64,000 bases of DNA from positions 248,001-312,000 of the forward strand of contig NZ_PVTF01000002.1 in the NCBI RefSeq assembly GCF_003002815.1. The letters are read 5' to 3'. Source of the stretch: Umezawaea tangerina. Its GTDB lineage: Bacteria > Actinomycetota > Actinomycetes > Mycobacteriales > Pseudonocardiaceae. Under the pieces are notes generated by a model. The model was not told the origin of the DNA. It did no database searches and saw only the letters and a program-made list of their open reading frames with translations. The position numbers and the translations under genes were made by a program. Shown one piece after another: positions 16,886 to 25,925 of this stretch. Each line of letters starts with the position of its first letter. Position 1 is the first letter of the stretch.

Positions 16886-17830
16886 TCACGTGCCGTCGAT
16901 CAGCCGGATGGCGATCGCGGGGTCGAACTGCCCGGCCGGGGTGGTCGGCGCGATGCCGCACAGACCGTCCGAGTTGCCGGGCGTCTTGATCCACAGCAGC
17001 ATCTCCGCGCCGCCGCCGACCTGCGCGGTCACGCCGAGCTTGCGCCCCGCCGGGTTGCACCACACCCCGTTGGAGCCGTTGCCGTTGCGGCTGGTGTCCA
17101 CGACGAACTTTGCGGCGTAGCCCAGCGACGAGACGACCTGGTTGCCGTAGCCGGTCGACGCGCCGGTGGTGTAGTAGTTCGACACGTTGACCGAGAACCC
17201 GCGGACGTTGCGCACGCCCGCCGACAGCAGCCTGCTCGCCATGGTCGCCGGGGCGACCCAGCCCGCGTTGCCGCCGTCGAGGTACACGTAGGCGTTGGGG
17301 GCCTTCTGCTGGAACATCTGGGTCGCGTACGTGAGCATTCCCAGCCGGTCCTGGATCGCCGCGGAACTCATGCAGGAGAAGTCCCCCAACGAGTCCGGCT
17401 CGATGACGACGACGGCGGGTTTGGTCCCGACGCCCGCCGCGAAGCTGGAGATCCACGTCCGGTAGGCCGACACGCTCCCCGCGCCTCCACCCGAGTGCCC
17501 ACCGCAGGCGTCCCGGCCGGGGATGTTGTAGGCCACCAGCACCGGGAGCTTGTCGTTGGCGTCGGCCGCGCCCACGTAGCTCGCGACCAGCCCCCCGATC
17601 CCGCTCTCGTTGCCGAACCAGCGGGCGATGGGCTTGGAGCCGATCGACGACTGGACGCGCGCCGCCCGCGCGTCACCGGGGTTGTTCCGCGCCCACACCG
17701 CGGGCGAGGAGTTGGGGTTGACGTAGAAACCGCTGGTCATGTCGATGGGGCTGGCGGCGTGCGCGGTGGGCACGACCGTCAGCAGGGGCAGGGTGACGAG
17801 GGCCGCCGCGAGGCGGGCTCTCCACGACAT
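16886..17830 (-). CDS. Secreted GH6 cellulase (endoglucanase/cellobiohydrolase)
   Basis: A 314-residue secreted glycoside hydrolase family 6 enzyme cutting beta-1,4-glucan. A Sec signal peptide (about residues 1-25, ending AHA) precedes the catalytic domain. D107 lies in the IPGRDACGG motif and D146 in VIEPDSLG; both are signature acids of GH6. The WCNPAGRKLG and LWIKTPGNSDG segments are also typical. There is no carbohydrate-binding module, so it is a catalytic-core-only enzyme. AGAGAGGA precedes ATG 17830. It follows the GH9 gene, separated by a hairpin, and may be partly cotranscribed with it. Confidence 0.93.
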   Translation of the reverse strand: MSWRARLAAALVTLPLLTVVPTAHAASPIDMTSGFYVNPNSSPAVWARNNPGDARAARVQSSIGSKPIARWFGNESGIGGLVASYVGAADANDKLPVLVAYNIPGRDACGGHSGGGAGSVSAYRTWISSFAAGVGTKPAVVVIEPDSLGDFSCMSSAAIQDRLGMLTYATQMFQQKAPNAYVYLDGGNAGWVAPATMASRLLSAGVRNVRGFSVNVSNYYTTGASTGYGNQVVSSLGYAAKFVVDTSRNGNGSNGVWCNPAGRKLGVTAQVGGGAEMLLWIKTPGNSDGLCGIAPTTPAGQFDPAIAIRLIDGT

Positions 17831-17877
17831 TGTGGATCCTCTCTACAGGGAGTGGGCTGCCGCCGGGCCCGTGGCGC

Positions 17878-17909
17878 GCGCCGCTCCGCTCGTCCCTCGG
17901 GAGCGGCGC
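17878..17909. terminator. GC-rich stem-loop between GH9 and GH6 genes
   Basis: Ten-bp arms GCGCCGCTCC (17878-17887) and GGAGCGGCGC (17900-17909) with a 12-nt loop, 14 bp past the GH9 stop. A likely full or partial terminator. Confidence 0.6.
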
Positions 17910-17922
17910 CGCGGCGGTCGGG

Positions 17923-20133
17923 TCAGCGGGCGTCGACGAACGCCGCCACCCAGGCGAGGGACGAGTTCCAGTTGATCGCGACCTCGTTGGTGGACCACGA
18001 TCCGATGTCGTCGATGTAGCACTTGGCGGGCTGGCAGCCGGGCAGGTTCTGCTGCGCCACGGGGTCCTGGAGCCCGGAGTTCGGGCCACCGGCCAACGAG
18101 CCGGGTGGCGGGCTGGGCAGCGCCGGGTCGATCTGGTGCGACCAGTGCCGGTGGTGCTGGTTGTGGCTGGCGCGCTCGCCGTACCCGCTGACGAACGACT
18201 GGTTCAGCCCGTTGCGGCCGAGCAGGTAGTCCATCGACTCCAGCACGCCGTCGCGGTACTCGCGCCGGAAGCTCAGGTCGTAGGCCACGCCCATGACCAT
18301 CGCCGCGTTGGTGGTGGCGCTGGTGGAGCCCCACGCGTAGGCGCCGTCGGTCGGCAACGAGGGGTTGGGGTAGCCCTGCTTCCGCAGATCGCGCAGGTAG
18401 CCGTCGGCGACGGACAGGATCCGCTTGCGGGCCGGGAGGACGCGGTCGACCGGGAACCGCTCGGGCAGCCGGGCGATGGTCAGGTCGGCCAGCGCGCCGG
18501 TGTCCTTCCAGGAGAACCCGGCCGGGGTGAGCTTCGTGGTGATCCGGGACAGGTACACCCGCTTGCCGGTGGTCGCGTACAGCTCCGCCGCGGCCCAGGA
18601 GAACTCGTCGCTGACGTCGGTGTCGTCGTACGCGCCACCGCCGACGCTGTCCTCGTCCGGCGCGTAGAGGTCCGGGTGCGCGTTCGCGGCCTGCCACGCG
18701 GTTTCCGCCGCCGCCAGGCACTTCTGCGAGAACGCCCGATCCCAGAGCGCCCAGATCCGCGCGCACTGGGCGCCCGCGGCGGCCAGGTTCAGCGTGGCGG
18801 CGGTCGACGGGGCGTGCAGGTAGCGGGGCTGCGGGTCGTTGGACGGCAGCATCGGGTGCCCGGTCCACGCCAGGTCGTGGATCTTGTGGTGCGCCATGCC
18901 CGCCAGCGGCTTGTCGGCCGGGACCTGCATCTTCAGCAGGAACTCGACCTCCCAGCGGGCCTCGTCCAGCACGTCCGGGACGTGGTTGGCCTGCTCGGGG
19001 ATCGCCAGCAGCCCGTCGCGCAGGCCCTCGAAGTCCAGCGTGCGCAGGGAGCGCTCGTAGGTGTCCATGAGCTGCCACGCCGCCAGCGCGCCGTTGACGA
19101 CGTACTTGCCGTGGTCGCCCGCGTCGTACCAGCCGCCGCTGACGTCGAGCGAGTAGTCGCACGTGCCGGGCAGGCACGGCACCGACGTGTCGCCCTTGTT
19201 GGGCGCGACGCCGACGTGCCCGGCGGGCCTGGCGTAGGCCGCGCCGACGTGCTCCGCGTCGATCGGGGTGCCGCTGCGGTTGTGGTAGAAGTACGCCAAC
19301 GAGTCCCGGCGCAGCGAGTCGTAGGGGCTCCTGGCGATGTCGAACGGCTCGCTGACGTCCGAGCCGACCGCCAACGTGTACCCGGTCCCGACGGTCTTGA
19401 CCTTGGAGAAGTCCGCGATGTGCACGTGGTCGCCGGACATGGCGTCGTCGCCTTTGACGGTGGTGGTCCCCGTGGCCACGACCGCGCCCGCGGCGTCGCG
19501 CAGCTGCCACGCGACCGGCGTGGTGGCGGCGTTGACGACGGACGCCCGCTTGTCGCCCGAGGCGGCGTAGCCGAGCTGGTTGACCCGCACCGGCGAGCCG
19601 TAGTCCCAGCCGCCACCGGGCCGGACCACGCCGCCGGTCAGCGACACGTCGTCCAGGCAGAGCCGGTACGCCTCCTTGGCGCCGCCCGCCTGGAGGGCGA
19701 CCTGGCCGCGGGTGGTGGTCTTCGTCGAGGTCCCGGTGAACTCGAACGCCTTGGGCTCGGCGGTCAGCGGGACCGGCTTGTTCAGCGTGCCGGTGCTGGG
19801 CGGGTCGGCGAGCGCGACGACGGCGCGGACGGTGACCGGTCTGGTGGCCGACGCGGTGAACCGCAGCGTGTAGGGCTGACCGGCCTCCAGGGGGACGTCG
19901 TTCTGGCCGATCATCGACTCCCACGGGTTGACCGTGCCCGCGGGCACGTCGGCGCAGAGCCGCCCGGAGTCCACCGCGGACGGTGTGCTGCCGCTGCTCC
20001 ACCAGGGCGACTTCCCGGTGGCGAAGGTGCCGTTGAGCACCCGTTCGTAGGTCTCGGCGTGCGCCGGGGTCGCGAGACCGACCAGGAGCACGAGGGGGAG
20101 GCAGGCCGCGAACAGCCTCGATCTGGCGGACAT
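17923..20133 (-). CDS. Secreted GH9 endoglucanase with CBM4-type and Ig-like domains
   Basis: A 736-residue secreted cellulase. Order: signal peptide (about 1-26, ending AHA), a CBM4/9-like jelly roll (about 27-170), the CelD-type Ig-like domain (VRVNQLGYA..., about 190-280), then the GH9 (alpha/alpha)6 barrel. Catalytic acids are D337 and D340 in WYDAGDHGKY and E717 in STNEVAINWNSS; the histidine-bearing ASHNQHHRHW loop is also present. The architecture is the processive-type GH9 theme D common in actinomycetes. ATG 20133 follows an AAAGGG site. It is divergent from the cellobiose-type ABC operon and shares a control region with CebR-like boxes. Confidence 0.93.
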   Translation of the reverse strand: MSARSRLFAACLPLVLLVGLATPAHAETYERVLNGTFATGKSPWWSSGSTPSAVDSGRLCADVPAGTVNPWESMIGQNDVPLEAGQPYTLRFTASATRPVTVRAVVALADPPSTGTLNKPVPLTAEPKAFEFTGTSTKTTTRGQVALQAGGAKEAYRLCLDDVSLTGGVVRPGGGWDYGSPVRVNQLGYAASGDKRASVVNAATTPVAWQLRDAAGAVVATGTTTVKGDDAMSGDHVHIADFSKVKTVGTGYTLAVGSDVSEPFDIARSPYDSLRRDSLAYFYHNRSGTPIDAEHVGAAYARPAGHVGVAPNKGDTSVPCLPGTCDYSLDVSGGWYDAGDHGKYVVNGALAAWQLMDTYERSLRTLDFEGLRDGLLAIPEQANHVPDVLDEARWEVEFLLKMQVPADKPLAGMAHHKIHDLAWTGHPMLPSNDPQPRYLHAPSTAATLNLAAAGAQCARIWALWDRAFSQKCLAAAETAWQAANAHPDLYAPDEDSVGGGAYDDTDVSDEFSWAAAELYATTGKRVYLSRITTKLTPAGFSWKDTGALADLTIARLPERFPVDRVLPARKRILSVADGYLRDLRKQGYPNPSLPTDGAYAWGSTSATTNAAMVMGVAYDLSFRREYRDGVLESMDYLLGRNGLNQSFVSGYGERASHNQHHRHWSHQIDPALPSPPPGSLAGGPNSGLQDPVAQQNLPGCQPAKCYIDDIGSWSTNEVAINWNSSLAWVAAFVDAR

Positions 20134-20170
20134 ACCGGGCCCTTTCGGGTCGTGGGACTCCCGGCACTCC

Positions 20171-20215
20171 ACGGCGTCAAGGCGGAATGGTCACCCCGGA
20201 GACGCCGTGTGTCAA
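20171..20215 (-). promoter_or_regulatory. GH9 promoter with overlapping inverted repeat
   Basis: On the minus strand TTGACA (20215-20210) and GACCAT (20192-20187) are 17 bp apart. ACGGCGTC (20171-20178) and GACGCCGT (20201-20208) are perfect 8-bp arms flanking the -10 box, a likely repressor site. Confidence 0.5.
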
Positions 20216-20273
20216 CGGTCTCCCCTCCTCGATTTTGCCTCTTCCCAGACGTGTGACTTCCTGGTTACAGTCC

Positions 20274-20287
20274 TGTAAGCGCTTCCA
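20274..20287. promoter_or_regulatory. CebR-like LacI-family operator box 1
   Basis: TGTAAGCGCTTCCA keeps the core AGCGCT of the Streptomyces CebR box (TGGGAGCGCTCCCA) and pairs at 6 of 7 positions. It lies in the shared control region between GH9 and the binding-protein gene. Confidence 0.6.
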
Positions 20288-20383
20288 ATTTCGCCTCACA
20301 CCCGAGTCACCAGCACCCGCACAGCCACGGCGTCACCGCAGCTCACAGGTGCAGATATCCGGCCTGGAAGACATCCAACCCAC

Positions 20384-20397
20384 CGTTAACGCTTCCA
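20384..20397. promoter_or_regulatory. CebR-like LacI-family operator box 2
   Basis: Read on the minus strand it is TGGAAGCGTTAACG, against TGGAAGCGCTTACA for box 1. It is 27 bp upstream of the binding-protein ATG, a repressing position. Confidence 0.55.
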
Positions 20398-20424
20398 GAA
20401 TGCTCGGTTCAATCGGAGGATCCC

Positions 20425-21705
20425 ATGGCTGTACGACCCAGACGGACCGTGCTCGCGGCGCTCGTCGCCACGGCACTGGCGGCCACCGCCGCGTGCGGTG
20501 GCGGCACCGACTCCGCGTCCGGGAAGACGACGCTGGTCGTCAAGACCTTCAGCCAGTTCGGCTACGACGGGCTCTACCAGGAGTACGAGGCCGCGCACCC
20601 CGGCATCACCATCAAGGAGGAGAACATCGGGAAGCTGGGCGACTACCTGCCCAAGCTCCAGCAGTGGATGGCCGCCGGGAAGGGCGCGGGTGACGTGGTC
20701 GCCCTGGAGGAGGGCATCCTCTCCCAGTTCACGGCCAAGCCGGACCAGTTCGTCAACCTGCTCGACCACGGCGCGGGCGAGCTGAAGCCGAACTTCCTGG
20801 AGTGGAAGTGGAAGCAGGCGTCCACACCGGACGGGTCGAAGGTCATCGGGCTCGGCACGGACGTCGGCGCGCAGGGCATGTGCTACCGCACCGACCTGTT
20901 CGCCAAGGCCGGGCTGCCCACCGACCGCGAGGCCGTCGGCGCGCTGTGGACCACGTGGGACGACTACCTGGCCACCGGTCGCCGGTTCACCGACGCGGGC
21001 ACCGGCGCAAAGTTCTTCGACACCTCCGGTGGCGTCTACCAGAACATCCTGATGCAGCAGGGCGACCACACCTACTACGACACCTCGAACAAGCTGGTCA
21101 TCGACAGCAACCCCGGCGTCAGGAAGGCCTGGGACCAGACCGTCGCGCTCGTCGGGGCGGGGCTGTCGGCCAACATCGACCAGTACAGCCCGCAGTGGAA
21201 CGCCGGGTTCAAGAACGGGGCCTTCGCGACGATCCCCTGCCCGTCGTGGATGCTCGGCACGATCGAGAAGCAGTCCGGCCCGGAGAACAAGGGCAAGTGG
21301 GACGTGGCCAGGGTTCCCGGCGACGGCGCCGTGCGCGGCGGCTCCTTCCTGGCCGTGCCAGGGCAGAGCACCCACCAGGCCGAAGCCGCCGAGCTCGTCG
21401 AGTTCCTCACCAGCGCCAAGGGCCAGACCGCGGCGTTCAAGGCGAAGAACAACTTCCCGTCCTCGCCCCAGGCGATCGACGACCCCGCCGTGCGCGACTT
21501 CACCAACGCCTACTTCAACGACGCGCCGGTCGGCAGGATCTTCGGCGACAGCGCCAAGGCGCTCAAACCGGTGTACCTGGGGCCGGACAACACCCCCATC
21601 GGTGACCGGGTCGCCAACGCGCTGACCGCCGTGGAGCAGGGCAAGCTCTCGCCGGACGAGGCGTGGGCCAAGGCCGTCGACGACGCCAAGCGCCTGGTGA
21701 AGTGA
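20425..21705 (+). CDS. Cello-oligosaccharide-type ABC transporter binding lipoprotein (CebE-like)
   Basis: A 426-residue family 1 extracellular solute-binding protein. The lipobox ATAAC gives a lipidated C24. Motifs such as GTDVGAQGMCYRTDLFAKAGLP and FLAVPGQSTHQAEAAELVEFL are typical sugar-binding-protein segments. A GGAGGATCCC site precedes ATG 20425. It is followed directly by two permeases, a GH1 beta-glucosidase and a LacI regulator, the order of cebEFG-bglC with cebR. The likely ligand is cellobiose or cellotriose released by the divergent cellulases. No ATPase is encoded here; a shared MsiK-type ATPase elsewhere is expected. Confidence 0.9.
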   Translation: MAVRPRRTVLAALVATALAATAACGGGTDSASGKTTLVVKTFSQFGYDGLYQEYEAAHPGITIKEENIGKLGDYLPKLQQWMAAGKGAGDVVALEEGILSQFTAKPDQFVNLLDHGAGELKPNFLEWKWKQASTPDGSKVIGLGTDVGAQGMCYRTDLFAKAGLPTDREAVGALWTTWDDYLATGRRFTDAGTGAKFFDTSGGVYQNILMQQGDHTYYDTSNKLVIDSNPGVRKAWDQTVALVGAGLSANIDQYSPQWNAGFKNGAFATIPCPSWMLGTIEKQSGPENKGKWDVARVPGDGAVRGGSFLAVPGQSTHQAEAAELVEFLTSAKGQTAAFKAKNNFPSSPQAIDDPAVRDFTNAYFNDAPVGRIFGDSAKALKPVYLGPDNTPIGDRVANALTAVEQGKLSPDEAWAKAVDDAKRLVK

Positions 21706-21707
21706 CG

Positions 21708-22667
21708 ATGGCGGTCACCGACGTGCGGCCGCGACCGGCCGCCGCACCCCGTCCCTCCCCGGTTCCGCCGCCCCGGCGGGGGTTCCTCGCCCACGTCGAC
21801 GCGAAGTGGTCGCCCTACCTGTTCATCGCGCCGTTCTTCGTGATCTTCGCGATCTTCGGGCTGTTCCCGTTGGCCTACACCGGATGGGTCTCGCTGCACG
21901 AGTGGGACCTCGGCGGCGCGGGCGCGTTCATCGGGCTGGACAACTACGCGGACCTGTTCGGCGACCCAGACTTCTGGAACGCGGTCGTCAACACCCTCGG
22001 CATGCTCGTGCTCGCCACGGTGCCGCAGCTGCTGCTCGCGATGGTGCTGGCGAGCCTGCTCAACCAGAAGCTGCGCGGGCTGACGTTCCTGCGGATGGGC
22101 GTGGTGCTGCCGATCGTCACGTCGGTGGCCGCAGTGGGCATCGTGTTCAGCCAGATCTTCGACCGCGACGCGGGCATGGTGAACGGGATACTCGGGCTGT
22201 TCGACGTGGCCCCGGTCGACTGGCGGGCGGACAAGTGGTCGTCGTGGACCGCGATCGCCACCATGGTCAACTGGCGGTGGACCGGCTACAACGCGCTGAT
22301 CTACCTGGCCGCGATGCAGTCGGTCCCGCGCGAGCTGTACGAGGCGGCGACGGTCGACGGGGCGTCGAAGGTCCGGCAGTTCCGCAGCATCACGGTGCCG
22401 ATGATCCGGCCCGCGGTCGTCTTCACGGTGATCGTGTCCACGATCGCGGGCATGCAGCTGTTCACCGAGCCGCTGATCTTCGGCCAGGGCGGCTTCGCCA
22501 TCTCCGGCGGCAGCCTGCGGCAGTTCCAGACGCTGTCGATGTACATGTTCGAGAAGGCGTTCCGGGAGTTCGACTACGGGTACGGCTCCGCGGTGGCGTG
22601 GATGATCTTCCTGCTGATCACGCTGCTCGCGGTCGTCAACTTCCTCGTCGCGCGAAGGGGGAACTGA
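21708..22667 (+). CDS. Sugar ABC transporter permease (CebF/MalF-like)
   Basis: A 319-residue inner-membrane permease with about six hydrophobic segments, starting at [25 protein letters not shown]. It has the cytoplasmic [24 protein letters not shown] loop that docks the ATPase. ATG 21708 is chosen because the frame upstream overlaps the binding-protein 3' end; the intergenic gap is 2 bp. It works with the following permease and the upstream binding protein in oligosaccharide import. Confidence 0.9.
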   Translation: MAVTDVRPRPAAAPRPSPVPPPRRGFLAHVDAKWSPYLFIAPFFVIFAIFGLFPLAYTGWVSLHEWDLGGAGAFIGLDNYADLFGDPDFWNAVVNTLGMLVLATVPQLLLAMVLASLLNQKLRGLTFLRMGVVLPIVTSVAAVGIVFSQIFDRDAGMVNGILGLFDVAPVDWRADKWSSWTAIATMVNWRWTGYNALIYLAAMQSVPRELYEAATVDGASKVRQFRSITVPMIRPAVVFTVIVSTIAGMQLFTEPLIFGQGGFAISGGSLRQFQTLSMYMFEKAFREFDYGYGSAVAWMIFLLITLLAVVNFLVARRGN

Positions 22668-22669
22668 CC

Positions 22670-23491
22670 GTGCGCGGGTCGCAACCGCTGGTGTACCTCA
22701 CCCTGCTCGCGGGGATCGCGCTGTCGGCGTTCCCGCTGTACTGGCTGTTCGTCGTGGCCACGAGGACGAACGACGTCGTCGGCGACTGGCCGCCGCCGCT
22801 GGTGCCCGGCGGGAACCTCGGGGACAACGTGTCCCGGCTGTTCTCCACCGAGGACGCGCACTTCCTGCTGGGCATGGCGAACTCGGCGTTCGCGTCGGTC
22901 ACCGTGACGGTCGCGGTGGTGTTCTTCAGCTCGTTGGCCGGTTTCGCGTTCGCCAAGCTCAGGTTCCGCGGCCGCGACGGTCTGCTGCTGGTCATCCTGG
23001 GCACGATGATGATCCCGGTGCAGATGGGCATCATCCCGCTGTACATGATCATGGTGGAGCTGGCCTGGCAGAACAGGATGCAGGCGGTCATCGTGCCGTC
23101 GCTGGTGTCCGCGTTCGGCGTGTTCCTGATGCGCCAGTACGCCGAGCGGGCCATCCCGGACGAGCTGATCGAGGCGGCGAAGGTCGACGGGTGCTCGACG
23201 TTCCGGATCTTCTGGACCGTCGTGCTGCCCGCGCTGCGGCCCGGCGCGGCGGTGCTCGGCCTGTTCACGTTCATGGGCACCTGGAACGAGTTCCTGTGGC
23301 CGCTGGCCGTGCTGGAGGCGGACAACCCGACGGTGCAGTTCTCGCTGAGCCAGCTGTCGACGACCTACTACACCGACTACACGCTGATGTTCGCCGGGGC
23401 GCTGGTCGCCACGGTGCCGCTGCTGCTCGTGTTCGTCGCGTTCGGCAGGCAGATCATCGGCGGCATCATGGAAGGCGCGGTCAAGGCGTGA
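22670..23491 (+). CDS. Sugar ABC transporter permease (CebG/MalG-like)
   Basis: A 273-residue partner permease. It has six predicted membrane segments and the EAA loop [26 protein letters not shown]. The [11 protein letters not shown] segment is typical of MalG-type proteins. The GTG start at 22670 has AGGGGGAA upstream and lies 2 bp after the previous stop; the long frame from 21806 is out of register with CebF and spurious. Its stop overlaps the GH1 start (GTGA). Confidence 0.9.
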   Translation: MRGSQPLVYLTLLAGIALSAFPLYWLFVVATRTNDVVGDWPPPLVPGGNLGDNVSRLFSTEDAHFLLGMANSAFASVTVTVAVVFFSSLAGFAFAKLRFRGRDGLLLVILGTMMIPVQMGIIPLYMIMVELAWQNRMQAVIVPSLVSAFGVFLMRQYAERAIPDELIEAAKVDGCSTFRIFWTVVLPALRPGAAVLGLFTFMGTWNEFLWPLAVLEADNPTVQFSLSQLSTTYYTDYTLMFAGALVATVPLLLVFVAFGRQIIGGIMEGAVKA

Positions 23492-24846
23492 GGCCGGGAT
23501 TCCTCTGGGGAGCGGCCACGTCGAGCTACCAGATCGAGGGCGCGGTGGCGGAGGACGGGCGCGGACCGTCCATCTGGGACACCTTCGCCGCCACACCGGG
23601 CAAGGTGGACAACGGCGACACGGGCGAGGTCGCCGCCGACCACTACCACCGCTACCGCGAGGACGTCGCGCTGATGGCCGACCTCGGGCTCGGCGCTTAC
23701 CGGTTCTCCGTCACCTGGCCCCGTGTGCAGCCGCACGGCCGCGGCGCGGTGAACCAGCGGGGCCTCGACTTCTACCGGCGGCTCGTGGACTCGCTGCTGG
23801 ACAAGGGGATCGAGCCGTGGCCGACGCTCTACCACTGGGACCTGCCGCAGCCGCTGGAGGACGCGGGCGGCTGGCCGGAACGCGACACCGCGCTGCGGTT
23901 CGCCGACTACGCGGCCGTCGTGCACGACGCCCTGGCCGACCGGGTCACCCGGTGGACCACGCTCAACGAGCCGTGGTGCTCGGCGTTCCTCGGCTACGCC
24001 ACCGGACGGCACGCCCCCGGCCGCCGCGAGCCCGCCGCGGCCGTCCGCGCCGCCCACCACCTGCTGCTGGGCCACGGCCTGGCCGCGCGGGCGATGGGTC
24101 CAGCGGAGGTGGGCGTCGCGCTCAACCTCACCCACGTGTCGCCGCGCGCGGACACCGGGGCCGACCTGGACGCGGCGCGCCGGATCGACGGGATGCAGAA
24201 CCGGCTGTTCCTGGACCCGCTGCTGCGCGGCTCCTACCCCGTCGACGTCCTCGCCGACCTGGCGGGCACCACGGCGTTCGACCACGTCCGGCCGGGCGAC
24301 CTGGAGACCGTCGCCGCTCCGCTCGCCTTCCTCGGCCTCAACTACTACTCCCCCGCGCTGGTCGCGGCCGGTGCCGAGGACCGGCCGTCGGCCTACGTCG
24401 GCTCGCCGCGCGTGGAGTTCCCCGACGGCGGGCGGCCGCGGACGTCGATCGGGTGGGAGATCGACGCGGACGGGCTGCTCCGCCTCCTGCTCCGGCTGCG
24501 CGACGACTACCCACCCGTGCCGCTGTACGTGACCGAGAACGGGGCCGCGTTCGACGACGCGCCGCACGACACGGCCAGGATCGCCTACCTCGCCGACCAC
24601 CTGCGGGCGTGCGCGGAGGCGATCGACCTCGGTGTCCCGCTCCAGGGCTATTTCGCCTGGTCGCTGCTGGACAACTTCGAGTGGTCCTACGGCTACGCCC
24701 AGCGCTTCGGCCTCGTGCACGTCGACTGCGCCACGCAGCGCCGCACGCCCAAGGACAGCGCCCGCTGGTACGCCGACGTCATCGCGCGCGGCGGGCCGCT
24801 TGGTAGTCTCCAGCGGGTAGACGACCACACGTGGGAGCGGTCCTGA
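23488..24846 (+). CDS. GH1 beta-glucosidase
   Basis: A 452-residue cytoplasmic family 1 beta-glucosidase hydrolysing imported cellobiose to glucose. [15 protein letters not shown] is the family N-terminal signature. The acid/base E161 is in TLNEPW and the nucleophile E350 in [23 protein letters not shown] is the C-terminal signature. There is no signal peptide. The GTG start at 23488 overlaps the permease stop, so translation is coupled to transport. The last codons contain the regulator's start region and a CebR-like box at 24832-24845. Confidence 0.94.
   Translation: MRPGFLWGAATSSYQIEGAVAEDGRGPSIWDTFAATPGKVDNGDTGEVAADHYHRYREDVALMADLGLGAYRFSVTWPRVQPHGRGAVNQRGLDFYRRLVDSLLDKGIEPWPTLYHWDLPQPLEDAGGWPERDTALRFADYAAVVHDALADRVTRWTTLNEPWCSAFLGYATGRHAPGRREPAAAVRAAHHLLLGHGLAARAMGPAEVGVALNLTHVSPRADTGADLDAARRIDGMQNRLFLDPLLRGSYPVDVLADLAGTTAFDHVRPGDLETVAAPLAFLGLNYYSPALVAAGAEDRPSAYVGSPRVEFPDGGRPRTSIGWEIDADGLLRLLLRLRDDYPPVPLYVTENGAAFDDAPHDTARIAYLADHLRACAEAIDLGVPLQGYFAWSLLDNFEWSYGYAQRFGLVHVDCATQRRTPKDSARWYADVIARGGPLGSLQRVDDHTWERS
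24832..24845. promoter_or_regulatory. CebR-like box at the end of the beta-glucosidase gene
   Basis: TGGGAGCGGTCCTG matches 11 of 14 positions of the Streptomyces CebR box TGGGAGCGCTCCCA. It lies just before the LacI regulator start, so autoregulation is plausible. Confidence 0.5.
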
Positions 24847-24848
24847 AG

Positions 24849-25850
24849 ATGAGCAACCGGCCGCCGACCCTGGACGAGGTGGCGCAGCGTGCTGGTGTGT
24901 CCACCGGGACAGCCTCGCGCGTCATCAACAACGCCCAGCACGTGAGCAAGAAGGCCCGGCAGGCCGTGGAACGGGCCGTCGAGGAGCTCGGCTACGTCCC
25001 GAACGTGGCGGGCCGCTCGCTGGCCAGCCAGCGGCGGGGCGCGGTCGTGCTCGCGATCTCCAGCGACGACCCCGCGCTGTTCGCCAACCTGTTCTTCGCC
25101 GAGGTGATCACCGGGGTCAACGCGGTGATCGAGGAGACGGACCTCCAGCTCATGCTGGTGCTGGCCGCCTCCGAACGCGGCCGCGACCGGCTCGCCCGGA
25201 TCCTGCAGTCGCGCAGCGCGGACGGCGTGATGCTGCTGGCCCTGCGGGAGAACGACCCGCTGTCCAAGCTGGCCGACGAGAGCGGCGTGCCGGTCGTGCA
25301 CGGCGGGCGGTCGCTCGACCGGACGCCGCAGTGGTACGTGGACGCGGACAACCGCGGCGGCGCGCGGCAGGCCGTGGAACACCTGATCGGCGTCGGCAGG
25401 CAGCGGATCGCCACCATCACCGGCCAGCTCGACCTGCACGTGGGCGTGAACCGCTACCTCGGCTACCGCGAGGCGCTGGCGCTGGCCGGGCTGAGCGACG
25501 CGCGGGTCGCGCACGGCGACTTCGGCGAGGCCAGCGGCGCCGCGGGCATGACCCGCCTGCTCGACGAGCACCCCGACCTGGACGCCGTGTTCGTGGCGTC
25601 CGACGCGATGGCGGCCGGGGCGCTGCGGGTGCTGCACGAGCGCGGCAGGGCCGTGCCGGAGGACATCGCCGTGGTGGGGTTCAACGACGTCGTGACCGCC
25701 CAGCACACCCAGCCCCGCCTCACCACGGTGCACCAGCCGATAGAGGCCCTCGGCCGTGAGATGACCCGGATGCTGGTCCGCCTCATCAACGGTGAGCGGC
25801 CCACCCCGCTGATCCTGCCCACCGAACTGGTCATCCGCGACTCGGCCTGA
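24849..25850 (+). CDS. LacI-family repressor (CebR-like)
   Basis: A 333-residue LacI-family regulator. The N-terminal HTH reads TLDEVAQRAGVSTGTASRVINN, followed by the hinge and LASQR, then a periplasmic-binding-type effector domain (VLAISSDDP..., VASDAMAAGAL, VVGFNDVVTA). I take ATG 24849; GTG 24831 would add six residues inside the glucosidase end. Position and gene order match cebR of streptomycetes, where cellobiose releases repression. Its likely sites are the boxes at 20274, 20384 and 24832 and perhaps the palindrome at 16033. It converges with the DUF2264 gene. Confidence 0.9.
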   Translation: MSNRPPTLDEVAQRAGVSTGTASRVINNAQHVSKKARQAVERAVEELGYVPNVAGRSLASQRRGAVVLAISSDDPALFANLFFAEVITGVNAVIEETDLQLMLVLAASERGRDRLARILQSRSADGVMLLALRENDPLSKLADESGVPVVHGGRSLDRTPQWYVDADNRGGARQAVEHLIGVGRQRIATITGQLDLHVGVNRYLGYREALALAGLSDARVAHGDFGEASGAAGMTRLLDEHPDLDAVFVASDAMAAGALRVLHERGRAVPEDIAVVGFNDVVTAQHTQPRLTTVHQPIEALGREMTRMLVRLINGERPTPLILPTELVIRDSA

Positions 25851-25861
25851 GGTTTCGGGGA

Positions 25862-25909
25862 CCGGACCGGCCGGGCCGGCGCACGACCGACCCTGCCCGC
25901 CTCGGCGGG
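25862..25909. terminator. Convergent terminator region with two GC hairpins
   Basis: The 75-bp gap between the LacI gene (plus) and the DUF2264 gene (minus) holds a GC palindrome CCGGCC-G-GGCCGG around 25867-25879. A CCCGCC/GGCGGG stem with a CTCG-type tip follows at 25896-25909. Confidence 0.4.
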
Positions 25910-25925
25910 TTCCCACTGCCCGTGG

